Assembly (NCBI RefSeq): GCF_963082655.1
Contig: NC_081555.1
Span: forward strand, 91,737,272-91,801,271
Direction: 5' to 3'
Length of the DNA stretch: 64,000 nt
Source of the DNA: Stomoxys calcitrans
Lineage: Eukaryota > Arthropoda > Insecta > Diptera > Muscidae
This document shows, piece after piece, positions 1-10,289 of the stretch (the first letter of the stretch is position 1; each line of letters opens with the position of its first letter). A program made the translations under genes and the position numbers. The notes under the pieces were generated by a model, which ran no database searches, was not told where the DNA came from, and saw only the letters and a list, made by a program, of their open reading frames with translations.

Positions 1-609
1 TATAGGAAATTTTGTCAAAATTTCATTTCTATAGGAAATTTTGTCAAAATTTCATTTCTATAGGAAATTTTGTCAAAATTTCATTTCTGTAGGAAATTTT
101 GTCAAAATTTCATTTTTTTAGAAAATTTTTTCCAAAATTTCATATCTATAGGAAATTTTGTCAAAATTTCATTTCTATAGGAAATTTTGTCAAAATTTCA
201 TTTCTATAGGAAATTTTGTCAAAATTTCATTTCTATAGGAAATTTTGTCAAAATTTCATTTCTATAGGAAATTTTGTCAAAATTTCATTTCTATAGGAAA
301 TTTTGTCAAAATTTCATTTCTATGGGAAATTTCATTTCTATAGGAAATTTTGTCAAAATTTCATTTTTATAGAACATTTTTTTCAAAATTTCATTTCTAT
401 AGAACATTTTTTTCAAAGTTTCATTTCTTTAGGAAATTTTGTCAAAATTCCAAATTTACAGAAAATTTTGTAAAAAATTTAATTTTTGTAGCAAATTTTG
501 ACAAAATTTTGTTTTTAAGGGAAATTTTGTCAAAATTTCATTCTGTTTAATGAAATTTGGTTACGATGTCATTTATTTATGAATTTTTTGTCTAAATTTC
601 ATTTCTAGG
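1..609. repeat. 29-bp AT-rich tandem satellite
   Basis: This is a head-to-tail array of a 29-bp unit that enters the window from the left and becomes degenerate after about position 330. Each unit contains GAAATTTTGTCAAAATTTC, a perfect 9-bp inverted repeat around a central T, followed by a TTTCTATAG-like linker. Because 29 is not a multiple of three, translations of the array show rotating artefactual peptides, so no protein is proposed. Degenerate pieces of the same satellite recur near 40110-40198 and 61160-61350. Confidence 0.9.
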
Positions 610-689
610 AAAATCCCGGCCGACACAGGATCACGTTGAGCACCACACAGTCTGGATCTATGAGCTCCGACTTGTGTGGTGTCCATCGT

Positions 690-1203
690 TATCATGGAAA
701 ATTTAGGTGAAAGCTCCCGGTCGCTTATGCCTCTAGCTACATGTAGGCTAAGTTTCCAGGACCAGGCCCGAAGGACAACGAATGATAGGTGGTAACAAAG
801 AGGGGACTGTGAGCATTCCAAAATTATGTGGCCTAATCAAGACTCAAAGAGGTCTACTGTTTTGCTGTCATTGGCTAAAACAGACGTCTCAGTCATTGTG
901 TCCATCATGACAGATCACGACTTTTGCAGAAACTGTGAGGACATCAAAGAAGAAGAGACTATAGAACATCTTCTGTGTGGGTGTCCCGCACTAGCAGTCA
1001 GATGGAGTTCCACCTTAGTTTTTCATTTCTTTGAGAACCTGCCTGATTTAGCGGATGTGACGCAAGTTGTTGGGCTTTTTAAAGCGATGGTTCAACGGTA
1101 GGAACTAGAAGGCATCTTCCTTCTCCTGTTCCTGTGGTATCATAATGAACGAAAACGTCTAAATGAATCTGATGGCAGACTGTCACTTAAACCTAACCTA
1201 ACC
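690..1203 (+). pseudogene. LINE2 3' end (zinc-binding C-terminus and tail)
   Basis: This is the 3' end of a non-LTR retrotransposon. A reading frame at 826-1101 encodes the C-terminal zinc-binding tail found after RNase H in LINEs of this kind, with C34, C37, H48 and C51/C53 in the block FCRNCEDIKEEETIEHLLC. The same block is recognisable on the minus strand at 36680-37150 and 57590-58000. The frame stops at about 1101. A short 3' UTR then ends in AACCTAACCTAACC at 1190-1203, the tail that also ends LINE1 copies here. The upstream reverse transcriptase is missing, as expected for a 5'-truncated copy. The clade (RNase H-bearing I/LOA/R1 group) is inferred. Confidence 0.75.
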
Positions 1204-1698
1204 GGGCACGTCCACAGGTTGCGGAAGGTGGAAAGCTCCGTTTTTATGCTGATTAGTTGCAAATGCGGGCGCGGGCAGTCACCGATTTTCGAGAGGAGAG
1301 TCTCAGTAAAGATCAGGTGGCACTGGTTCTTAATTAAATACTGAGCGCCTATGATACTCGAGATGACAAGGCGAGTTATTGGCGCCTTCAAATAACGAAT
1401 GGCCAAAATCAGCGTCTGTTCCCAGTTTGGGGGCGGCTGGAGGCGAGTGTCGGATCTTAAAGCAAGCGGCTCGCGACAACGAGGGATACATGTGCGATCC
1501 CACAAAACCCATTGGGTTGGCCCGCTAAGTCAGTAACCCGCCCTCGGAAACTATGAGAAACAAGCGAATAGTAAAAACCAGACCCCCTTACGACGACGAC
1601 CCACACGAACGAAAAAAGGAGCATGTTTTGCGGATCTGCACCTGAAATGTTTATGACTCTTTAAAGAGAAGAAGCAGTATAGAGAAGGTGCAGGTGGA
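1204..1698. other. Unassigned GC-richer segment
   Basis: This is markedly more GC-rich than its surroundings and starts directly after the LINE2 tail. It has no reading frame I recognise. Its composition would suit the 5' UTR of a LINE, but I cannot match it to another copy in this window. Confidence 0.3.
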
Positions 1699-2022
1699 GG
1701 CCACCGTAGCGCAGAGGTTAGCATGACCACCTATGACGCTAAACGCCTGGGTTCGAATCCTGGCGAAAAAATCATAAAAATTTTCAGCGATTTTTCCCCT
1801 CCTAATGCTGGCGACATTTGTGAGGTACTGTACCATTTGGTATGGCAGCCATGTAAAAATTTCTCCACAAAGAGGTGTCGCACTGCGGCACGCCGTTCGG
1901 ACTCGGCTATATAAAAAGGAGGCCTCTTATCATTGAGCTTAAACTTGAATCGGACAGCATTTATTGATATGTGAGAAGTTTGCCCCTGTTCCTTAATGAA
2001 ATGTTCATGGGCAAATTTGCAT
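1699..2022 (+). repeat. tRNA-derived SINE, near full length
   Basis: This is a roughly 320-bp SINE with a tRNA-like head. It has a pol III A box (TAGCGCAGAGG, 1707-1717) and B box (GGTTCGAATCC, 1750-1760) at normal tRNA spacing. A tRNA-unrelated body follows, containing a TATAAAAAGGAGGCC segment and a conserved stretch about gagaagtttgcccctgttcc. The same body recurs in either orientation at 24062, 25685, 31680, 36388, 38590, 38762, 53378, 55028, 55896-57105 and 60370. It is probably mobilised by a LINE. I do not know a published name for it. Confidence 0.88.
1707..1760 (+). promoter_or_regulatory. Internal pol III promoter (A and B boxes) of SINE
   Basis: The A box TAGCGCAGAGG at 1707-1717 and the B box GGTTCGAATCC at 1750-1760 are the two internal RNA polymerase III promoter boxes inherited from a tRNA. 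I do not call a functional tRNA gene here. The sequence after the B box runs straight into the SINE body without an obvious acceptor stem. Confidence 0.75.
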
Positions 2023-2264
2023 TTGCAGTATACGCACTGGCGGTTGTATTGGAGAAATTCGAGAAATTCCTCCTTACAGGAAGTGCGATAGACTGGGAAT
2101 GGCGTCACTAAAACACCAAACGGTGACTAACATACTATAGCTGCCATAACACGAGGCATGAATTCGGCTGTGAATTTTTGATTAGGCGGAGACTGAAACA
2201 CATTGTCTTCAGATTTACTCTGGCGAATGAGAGGTTAGCCACATAGCCAAAAGTCAAATTCTTC
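2023..2264. other. Unassigned spacer
   Basis: No recognisable gene or repeat. It lies between the SINE and the LINE4 endonuclease remnant. Confidence 0.3.
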
Positions 2265-3404
2265 ATCATCAGCCTTACTTGTGCCCATGCCCCATACAGA
2301 AAACAAGGACGAGCAGACCAAGAATATGTTCTACGAGCGCCTAGAGAGAGAATATGACCCCCGCTCCGTCCATGATATTAAAGCGTTTTGGGAGATTTTA
2401 ATGCGAAGATAGGGAAGGAAGCCATTTTTGGTCCAACTTCCAGTAATGGGTTGAAGCTGATAGATTTCGCCGCGGCAAAAAACATGGTAGTAAGTAGCAC
2501 CAGATATCAATATAAAAACATTCACAAAGCCACATGACTGTCACACGATCAAAATGCGAGGAATCAAATTGATCACGTTGTGATAGTTGGAAGGCGTTCA
2601 TCCAGCGTGTTAGATCGATCCGTGGAGCGAATATAGATTCGGATTATTACCTAATTGCAGCAATGGTTCGCACCCGTTTAAGTAAGGCGACAAAAGAACG
2701 ATCTAGCACTGTACAGAACCTGGTCATTGGAAACCTGCAAACACAACCGATGGCAATGGCATAGTCCACTCAACTCGGAGAAAGCACTCCTTGTTCCGAT
2801 GATATAATGGTGTAGTGGCAAACTATTGTCCACTCCATGGAAAATGCCGCGAAATCCGTACTTAGGTACCGAAAGTCTCTCCCAAGAAATCCATGGTACG
2901 ACCAAGAGTGTCGAGATGCAACTGAAGCCAAGAATGAGGCATATAGAGCAACCCTGCAATCAGCAGCAACGCGCCAGATGAAGGAGAGGTATCGGGAGAA
3001 AAGGAGAGTGGAGAAACGTCTAATCTGCAAAACGAAAAAGGTAATGGAAAGACGTGAATGTTAGCGAATTGAGAACATCAAACCGATAGCTTGGGTGCAG
3101 GCACATCCTCCTGCAGAGACAAAGAAGAAAATCTGCTAACTGACACAGATAGAATGCTGATGAAATGGAAAGAACATTTTACCCAACTGAGTCCGACGTT
3201 GGCGGCAAAGATGAAACCGATCCAAGTACCAGTGACCCGTCTAAAGAACAACAAGGCTGCAGGAGCCGAGGGCTTACCCGCTGAACTATTTAAGATCGGA
3301 GGCGGCACGCTGATAAGGCGCATGCATCTGCTTGTCTATGCAATCTGGCTAGAAGAACGCATACCCTATGATTGGAACCTCAGCATAACATGTCCTGTTG
3401 TCTA
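2265..3404 (+). pseudogene. LINE4 endonuclease / N-terminal reverse transcriptase remnant
   Basis: This is the APE-type endonuclease region and the start of the reverse transcriptase of an RTE-like LINE (endonuclease-reverse transcriptase type). The GDFNAKIG metal-site motif is readable from about 2391. The C-terminal endonuclease block (KATW..., NQIDHVVI..., NIDSDHYLIAA) follows in several frames. A linker rich in R and K (about 2837-3064) comes next, then the RT entry block NNKAAGAEGLPAELFK at about 3248. Stops and frameshifts break every domain, so this is a dead copy. It ends abruptly near 3404 at ordinary AT-rich DNA. The C-terminal part of the same family is found at 18805-19890 and 62484-63040. 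Confidence 0.8.
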
Positions 3405-4350
3405 AATTTTATTTCTTTACAAATTTTTGGTTTTTTTTCCGTCAATTTCATTTAAACAGCTTTTTTTAAGTTATTATGGTACGTTTTATTATTCCTCAAT
3501 AATTATTCCTCCTGTATGCAGTGATTAATATGTTTTATTTTTCTTAAGTCTCTTTTGTTGTGCTTACAAAAGTTTTCCTCACATATGTAATAATTCACCA
3601 ACCCACTACACCATCATATGAATTGGCTACATCAGAATCTCTTGCCGTACAAATAAAAACAAATACAGGAAGTGCTGCAAAATATGTCAAGCAAAATGTA
3701 TTTTGCAAGCGCTTCTCCTACGTTTTGCGGGCATTGTACTTGAGAGTCACCTCCATGGCAATGCCTTTCAGCTATGATGTAGATGGACGACAATGTGAAT
3801 GGTGTGGAAACAAACAAAAGGATGGAGAACGCGAGCAAATGAGCACCACAACATCAATACAAGAAAATAAATTTTGTAGAGTTACAACGGCGACAAGAAT
3901 GTAGAAAAAACACATCGTCGCATCACACTCTGGCCAACAAGACAGACGGCTAGCAGCAATGCGCGCAATGAGCAGCAACGATATTAGTGCTGCTGCTGCT
4001 ATTCTATGTTCGTTCTCATATCGCTGCTGTTGTTGTTTGCGCAAAAATGTTGACAACAAAAGTTTTTTTTTTTGTTTTTTTGAAAAAAGATTTAAGTTTT
4101 CTCCGCCGGCGAGTCCACGAAATTTTTGGCGTAAACTTGGATGGATAGGGGGTGATGTGTGAGGATATGTGAAGTAATTATTGTTTTGAAAATAGCTCAA
4201 GTCGAGTTGAAGTGTCGACGTTCTTGTTTTTAAAAAAGTTTTGAGAAATTGTGGGTAAGTGAAAAATTTTACAAAATTTTGGCAAGGAAATAAATTTTTA
4301 GCAAATTTCCACCGAAATGGAAGTTTTGACAGAATTTGGCAAATCGGTCT
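3405..4350. other. Unassigned AT-rich stretch
   Basis: Low-complexity AT-rich DNA with short CTG-type runs near 3990-4040. The minus strand contains an open frame of about 208 codons (3772-4398). It overlaps the start of a palindromic repeat and is rich in low-complexity residues, and I recognise nothing in it, so it is treated as chance. Confidence 0.4.
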
Positions 4351-4600
4351 AAAAAGCGTGCCAAGTTCGGTCCGGCCGAGCATCTGAGAACCGAACAAGG
4401 ATAATCGAGAGACCGGTATTTTCAGCTAAATCGGACAAAAATTGCAGCTTGTAAGGGCTCAAGATGTCAAATATATGCTCCCATATATTTGAGCCCTTAC
4501 AAGCCGCAATTTTTGTCCGATTTAGCTGAAATTACCGGTCTCTCGATTATCCTTGATCGGAGCTCAGACGCTCGGCCCGACCGAACTTAGCACGCTTTTA
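4351..4600. repeat. Long foldback of HINE-B 3' end
   Basis: This is an imperfect inverted repeat of about 115-120 bp per arm with a loop of only a few bases near 4478. The outer ends carry the HINE-B 3' terminal stem (AAGTTCGG..CCG type) in opposite orientations. Moving inward, both arms read through the same unit sequence (GATAATCGAGAGACCGGT on the left, its complement on the right) to TAAGGGCTCAA. The left arm has an extra segment of about 8 bp near the tip. Single-stranded, this would form one very long hairpin. Confidence 0.85.
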
Positions 4601-4917
4601 ACACCGATTTGAACCATACTTAGCACAGTTATTGAAAGTCATAACAGAACACTACATGGATTTATGCCATGGAATTTTAGCCAAATCGGACAAAAATTGT
4701 GGCTTCCAGTGGCTTAAGAAGTCAAATCTGGAGATCGCTTTGTATAGGAGCTATATCGAAATCGGAACCCATGTAGCCCATTTGCAGTTTTCAACAACCC
4801 ACATCAATATTAGGTCAGGTTAGGTTAGGTTGAAAAGTGGGTGCAGATATTAATCCTCCCCATGCCACTATGGACATACACCTAAGTCAGTAATCGGCTT
4901 GTAGTGCACTCTAAAAA

Positions 4918-5692
4918 CTACAAACTAAAAAGTAAATTAAAAGGAACTTTTAAGTTAGGAAATTCCTTGCTACTTACAAAATCCTTTATTGCTTTCAATA
5001 CCACTCCCCTAAGTTGGTTCATGTCTGGTATTGTGTCTCTACCTGTATCTGTTAGACGCGAAAGCCGGCCAAAGGAAATGCTCCAACATCTCATCGCCTT
5101 CCCCACATGCCCTATACATGCTATCACTTGCCGCACCGATTTTACATAAGTGAGCTTGTAGTCAAATGTGTCTTGTTGGGATACCATTATCTATACTGAT
5201 CTCCTTTTTACTTCCTTTTAGTAATAGCCTCGTCTTCTCACGATCTGGATCCCCCCATAGGATTTTCGCCGACCTGCCGTCCGTTGCCCTGTTCTAGAAT
5301 ATTGCACGCGCATTCGTCGCCCACTCCCTTAACATGGACTGCGTCGACTCGAAAGGCTTCGGGTTCCAAGTTTATTAACGGCAGTCCTTTCGCCTTCACC
5401 ACCAAATCGTCTGCCCTTTTATTTCCGTTATGGCCCGACACTCAAACGATGCGGATTTTTCCATACTCAGAGAAGGCGTTAATCTCCTTTTAACACTGAA
5501 AGACTGTTCGTGACCTTACCGTCCTGGTTGCCCTTATGGCCATTTTAATGTCGGTTAAGATGTTCACATTCGACGTCATCGCGTAAGCACCACATTACCT
5601 CACGCATTCCTTGATCGTCCGAATCTCCGCCTGCAGTACCGTATTATGGTCAGGTAGTCTAAAACAGATCTCAGTCGCTGGGTTCTCACACT
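4918..5692 (-). pseudogene. LINE1 RNase H and C-terminal tail (broken)
   Basis: Downstream of the RT, the minus strand encodes an RNase H-like domain in shifting frames. It includes an ILTDIKMAIRA block with a candidate catalytic Asp, then INAFSE.GKIRIVWVSGHNGNKRADDLV, the typical WxxGHxGxxxAD signature. A C-terminal stretch at 4918-5187 (RQVIACIGHVGKAMRCWSIS...PDMNQLR) matches the fragment at 28681-28895. The domain removes RNA from the cDNA hybrid in this LINE group. Several frame changes and stops make the copy non-functional. Confidence 0.8.
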
Positions 5693-6724
5693 TCACGCTG
5701 GGTTCTCACACTTCACCTCACACTTAATCTGTATGTCAAGGGGTCGGATATATAGAATAGTCTCCAGTGCCCTAGTGGGCGTGGTCCTCGTCGCTCCGCC
5801 TATGCCAAGACAACATGTTCTCTGAACCTGTTGTATGGTCCTTATGTTGCACTTTTTCTCCAAAGCAGTCCACCAAACTACTGAGGAGTAAGTAAGTATT
5901 GGTCTAATCATGCTCCTGTAAAGCCAGTGGACTATCTTAGGATCCACGCCCCATTTCGAGTCTACGGCCCGTCTACATAGCGCCCAACATCTGTGAGCCA
6001 TCTCAGTGCGCTCCTGAATGTGACACTTCCAATTCAGTTTCCTGTCCAAGATAACTCCTAAGTATTTGACCTTGTCAGATATCGAAATCGTCTTATTGAG
6101 AAAACGTGGTGCGTTAAATTGGTCCACCTTCTTCTTCCTCGGGAACAGACACATATCAGTCTTCTCTGGCTTAACATTGAGGCCTCTGGGTCTAGCCGAG
6201 TCATATGCCACATGCAAGACCCTTTCGGCCCTTCTGCATAGCTCATTCAGATCCTTACCCCTTGGAAGTATTATAACATCGTCTGCGTAGCAGACAGGTT
6301 CAAATCTCTCCTCAGTCAGCATCCTTAATAGGTTATTTATGGCAGTCACCAAAAGGAGTGGCGATAAAATGCCCCCCTGTGGCGTGCCTTGTGCCACTTT
6401 CTCCCTTATATTTATGCCATGGGACATACAATTTATCCACCTGTTTCTTAGCATATGGTTTATCCATTCTCTAAGGACCGGGTCTACCCAGTACTGGTCT
6501 AAGGATTGGATCAGAAAGTCGGTCTGGACATTCCTAAAAGCCCCCTCGATGTCATTGCATACCGCCTGGGTGTACGTTTTGGCATCGAAGGATTCTTCTA
6601 TTTTATGCACAATCTTGTGCAGGGTAGTCTCCCCTGACCTTCCCTGGACATTGGCATGCTGTTTGTATTTGAGCAGTTCGCTGGATGTCCTACTCTTTAT
6701 CATGGTGTCCACAATACGTTCCAT
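5693..6724 (-). pseudogene. LINE1 reverse transcriptase
   Basis: This 343-codon frame is the core of a non-LTR reverse transcriptase. The catalytic motif A lies in NDIEGAF with Asp58. The template-binding block QGTPQGGILSPLL is at residues 112-124. The polymerase box YADD is at 146-149, with Asp148 and Asp149. The thumb-like region continues through KVKYLGVILDRKLNW and the conserved SSVVWWTAL stretch near residue 290. All three catalytic aspartates are present, so this domain has decayed little. The sequence upstream to 6942 encodes more RT in other frames. The protein is broken at 5' (truncation) and after 5693. Similar RT sequence recurs at 10400-10770 and 44421-45060. Confidence 0.93.
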
Positions 6725-7166
6725 GGTTTTGAGTAGAAAGGTCGTAAGGCTTTGTAGGCCTTTGGTGTCTCATAACTTGCCTTGCCGGGCTTGGAAATAA
6801 ACACCACCCTTGCCTCCTGCCAGGCTTTCGGAGTATATGCAAGTCCTAGGCACGCGGTGAAATTATTGGCTGTATGAGGAACCAGACAGTCTGCCTCGTT
6901 CTGTAGGAACGCCGGAAATATTCCATCAGGTCCGGGTGACTTACATCAATATTAACTATCTGTGCAAAATTTCAATCGGCTTTCAATGTCAGCTTTAGGC
7001 GTACGATTTCGACAGACGGACGGACGGACATGGCTAGATAGACTCAGGATGTCGAGGCAATCAAGAATATATGTACTTTATGGGGTCTTAGATCAATATT
7101 TCGAGGTGTTACAAACGGAATGGCTTGAATGAATGACCCTATAGTGGTGGATATAAAAAAGGGTCA

Positions 7167-8362
7167 ACAATTTTCAAGCATTAAAAATTAAAATTTAAAT
7201 TTTTGTTTCTAGAAATACGATTAATAGACATTTTGTTTACAAATAAAATTTTTAAATATTTTTTTTTTTTTAGTAAAACTTTAAAGAAATTCTCCAAAAA
7301 TATTTGATTTGGAGGTCTGTTTGTGGATTGAGCTTATATGATATTTTTATCGGTTAAAGATTTTTTACTTTAAGTGTAAAAAGGAAATACTCTAATCAAA
7401 TTACTCTACCCGATTTTCCTTTGCTATACGACTTATCTCGTTATTAAATTAAACCAGCATCATGCCTCACATTTCAACTCCATGTATATTTGCATCTATT
7501 TTCTTTTTTTCCAGCACTATTCTTGTTATCCCTATGTCTGCAGTCCTTCCGTCATTTATTTTTGGTGTGGAATTTGTCTCATCCGAAAAGTGTGTGTAAT
7601 TTTTTTTTGCGGGATTTTTTTATGAATTCAATTTTTGTTTTGAATTCTAAGGAAGTTTTAGTGCTGTTTGAGTATAGTTACGATGTGTTATGTTTTTAAA
7701 ATAACAATAAACTACAGTGATTTTATCTGGATTTTTATAACATACTCGTAAGATGGATAGGAGGAGGTTTAGTTGCATACTAAATTGAGTGGAAGATTGG
7801 TTTAGAAAAATAATTTTCTCTAGGGTACCATAGAAGAACGTTATGATGAATTTTATGGTTCGGCGATAGAAAAGAATTAAGAAACTGTAGTGAGCATTGA
7901 AAAATAGATAACTGGATTTTTCCTGGTTTTCAAAGCATGGAATCCGCTGAGGTTCGAAACGGTACAACTCCCAGACGAATATGTTGCAGGAGAGGAGAGA
8001 CTTGATCATTATTAAAAAAAAAAATTTAAATCACAAAAAAAATTATAAAAAAAGGTTTTTATTGTGATAAAAATATTCTTCTGGTTTAAAACTAAAACGC
8101 TTTTAATAAGCTTCGACATTATGTAATGTAATTTTGCCCATGTACTTTCCCTTAAGGAACAGGGGAACATTTTTCAAAGACTCGCAACGATGAGTGCTGC
8201 CCTATTCAAGTGTTAAGCTCTATGATAAGGGACTTTCTTTTTCTGTATAAATGCATATACACCGAAAGACAACTTAAAGCGAATTAGCAATACCATACTG
8301 TATGACATAGATCAGCAGCAACACACAACCACACATAAATTTCTATGTCCACGGGCATAGGA
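7167..8362. other. Unassigned AT-rich stretch
   Basis: Very AT-rich, with long T runs (7260-7275) and A runs near 8010-8050. No domain, RNA gene or repeat copy is recognised, except that about 8150-8225 resembles the SINE body (CCTTAAGGAACAGGGG, then TTAAGCTCTATGATAAGGG) in minus orientation. Confidence 0.4.
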
Positions 8363-9886
8363 AAAACCAGTAAGGAAGGGCCAAAAGTCGGTGCCGACTG
8401 TATAATACCCTACACCTACCCTATAAGTACAAAGTGGGAGCTATATCCAATTCTGAATCATTTTTGATGGACCCCGGCGAGCAAAAATATGTTCAAACTG
8501 TAATAACTACGGTTGACAAATGACAACATTATTGCAAATTACCAAAAATCTGACGAACATATATACGGGAGCTATAACTAATACCGAACCGATTTACATG
8601 AAATTAACCAGTAATATCGAGAGTCATTAGAAAATCCTTCCTGCTAAATTTCGAGAGAATTGGATAGCAAATGACCATTTGATTGCATTATTACTGCAAA
8701 TCGGACGAATATATATGGGAGCTATATACAAATCTGAACCGATTTTTATGAAATTCACCTGTAATGTCGGGAGTCATAAGAAAATCGTTCATGCTAAATT
8801 TCGAGAAAATCGGTTTACAAATGACCATATTATTGCAGTATTACTGCAAATCGGGCGAACATATATATGGGAGTTATATCCAAATCTGAACCAATTTTTT
8901 TCAATTTCGATAGACTTCGTCTTTAGGCTGAAAAACACACCCATACCAAATTTCGAAAAAATCGGTTAACAAATGACCATTTTATTGCAGTATTACTGGA
9001 AATCGGGCGAAAATATTGTGGGAGCTATATCCAAATCTGAACCGATTTTTTCCAATTTCAATAGGCTTCGTCTCTAGGCCGCAAGACACGCCCATACCAC
9101 ATTTGAAGACGATCAGATGAAAATTGCGACCTGTAGTTTGTACACAAATTAACATGGACAGACAGATAGACAGACGGACAGACAGACGGACATAGCTACC
9201 GATTTTTTCCAATTTCAATAGACTTCGTCTTTAGGCTGAAAAACACGCCCATACCAAATTTCGAGAAAATCGTTTAACAAATGACCATTTTATTGCAGTA
9301 TTACTGCAAATCGGGCGAACATATATATGGGAGCTATATCCAAATCTGAACCGATTTTTGTGAAATTCATCTGTAATGTCGGGAGTCATAAGAAAATCGT
9401 TTATGCCAAATTTCGAGAAAATCGGTTTACAAATGACCATATTATTGCAGTATTACTGCAAATCGGGCGAACATATATATGGGAGCTATATCCACATCTG
9501 AACCAATTTTTTTCAATTTCAATAGACTTCGTCTTTAGGCTGAAAAACACACCCATACCAAATTTCGAGAAAACCGGTTAACAAATGACCATTTTATTGC
9601 AGTATTACTGGAAATTGGGCGGAAATATATGTGGGAGCTATATCCAAATCTGAACCGATTTTTTCCAATTTCAATAGGCTTCGTCTCTAGGCCGCAAGAC
9701 ACGCCCATACCACATTTGAAGACGATCAGATGAAAATTGCGACCTGTAGTTAGTACACAAATTAACATGGACAGACAGATAGACAGACGGACAGACAGAC
9801 GGACATAGCTAAATCGAAACAGTAAGTGATTCTGAGTCGATCGGTATACTTATCAATGGGTCTACACAGTAGTGGTGTAGGGTATA
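8363..9886 (-). mobile_element. HINE-C, near-complete copy, minus orientation
   Basis: The 3' end (plus-strand left) starts AAACCAGTAAGGAAGGG. It is followed by a stem-loop AGTCGG-TG-CCGACT at 8386-8399 and the inner inverted repeat TAATACCCTACACC. An array of about 152-bp units follows; successive ATATGGGA core positions include 8713 and 8865, and 9325 and 9477. The array contains two blocks of CAGACAGACGGACAG microsatellite, near 9160 and 9772. The 5' end is at 9886, where the plus strand reads GGTGTAGGGTATA. The units share the GATATAGCTCCCATAT core with HINE-A and HINE-B. No protein is encoded. The element is assigned to Helentron-associated elements by structure only. Confidence 0.82.
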
Positions 9887-10289
9887 ATGAACTGAAGCAC
9901 ACAGATAATGTAAGCAACTCATGTGCCTTCGTTCGATCCACGCATTGTTGTTCTATACACCATTGTTGTTATTTTGCACTTGGTATATTGTCTGGGGTTT
10001 ACTGCCCCTCATACAAACACAATTTATTATTAACAACGGTGTTAGTGTGTCCATCACTGCTGTATGGTAACCGATCCTTGCAAAAAGTGCACACATAATT
10101 TCCTTAAATGATCACCGGTGCGTATGATCATTAGAAACGTAAGAACACAACTCATACGCTCCATTGTACCCAAGGTAGATGTTACCAAATTTAATAAAGT
10201 ATTCGCATTTCCAATAGATTTGTCGCCTAGGAAGGAAGTTGCTCTTTTCAGCTTGAGTAACAAATAACCCTCTTGCCTTCTTGGGGAGG
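9887..10289. other. Unassigned spacer
   Basis: Mixed-composition DNA without a recognisable gene. No repeat copy is identified. Confidence 0.3.

Larger units (their letters stand above)
4813..6942 (-). mobile_element. LINE1, 5'-truncated RNase H-bearing LINE with TSD
   Basis: A 2.13-kb minus-strand non-LTR retrotransposon flanked by a perfect 12-bp target-site duplication, ACATCAATATTA, at 4801-4812 and 6943-6954. On its coding strand it reads RT, then RNase H, then the zinc-like C-terminal tail, then a 3' end finishing in CCTAACCTAACCTGACC. It is cut off inside the RT entry block (SPGPDGIFP-like), as expected for aborted target-primed reverse transcription. There is no poly-A; the tail is the pentamer-like AACCT repeat. 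The clade is inferred as the I/LOA/R1 group because of the RNase H. Confidence 0.9.
4351..7166 (-). mobile_element. HINE-B copy split by LINE1
   Basis: This is a minus-orientation HINE-B element. Its 3' terminal region is the foldback at 4351-4600. Unit sequence runs to 4812, where LINE1 interrupts it. The rest of the element resumes at 6955 with unit sequence, the GACAGACGGACGG microsatellite (about 7011-7030), the 5' conserved block (TTGCAAACG-type) and the 5' end near 7160 (GTGGTGGATATAAAAA on the plus strand). The conserved element on both sides of the LINE shows that the LINE is the younger insertion. Confidence 0.7.

Noticed and set aside
350..550. Repetitive peptide SKFHFYRTFF
   Set aside because: It is a translation of the 29-bp satellite; the unit length rotates the frame and no conserved protein is implied.
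1699..1770. Possible tRNA gene
   Set aside because: A and B boxes are present, but the sequence continues into the SINE body, lacks an evident paired acceptor stem, and recurs many times with the same body.
3772..4398. 208-codon minus-strand open frame
   Set aside because: It overlaps the palindromic HINE-B end and low-complexity DNA, has lysine/serine/leucine runs from poly-T tracts, and no recognisable domain.
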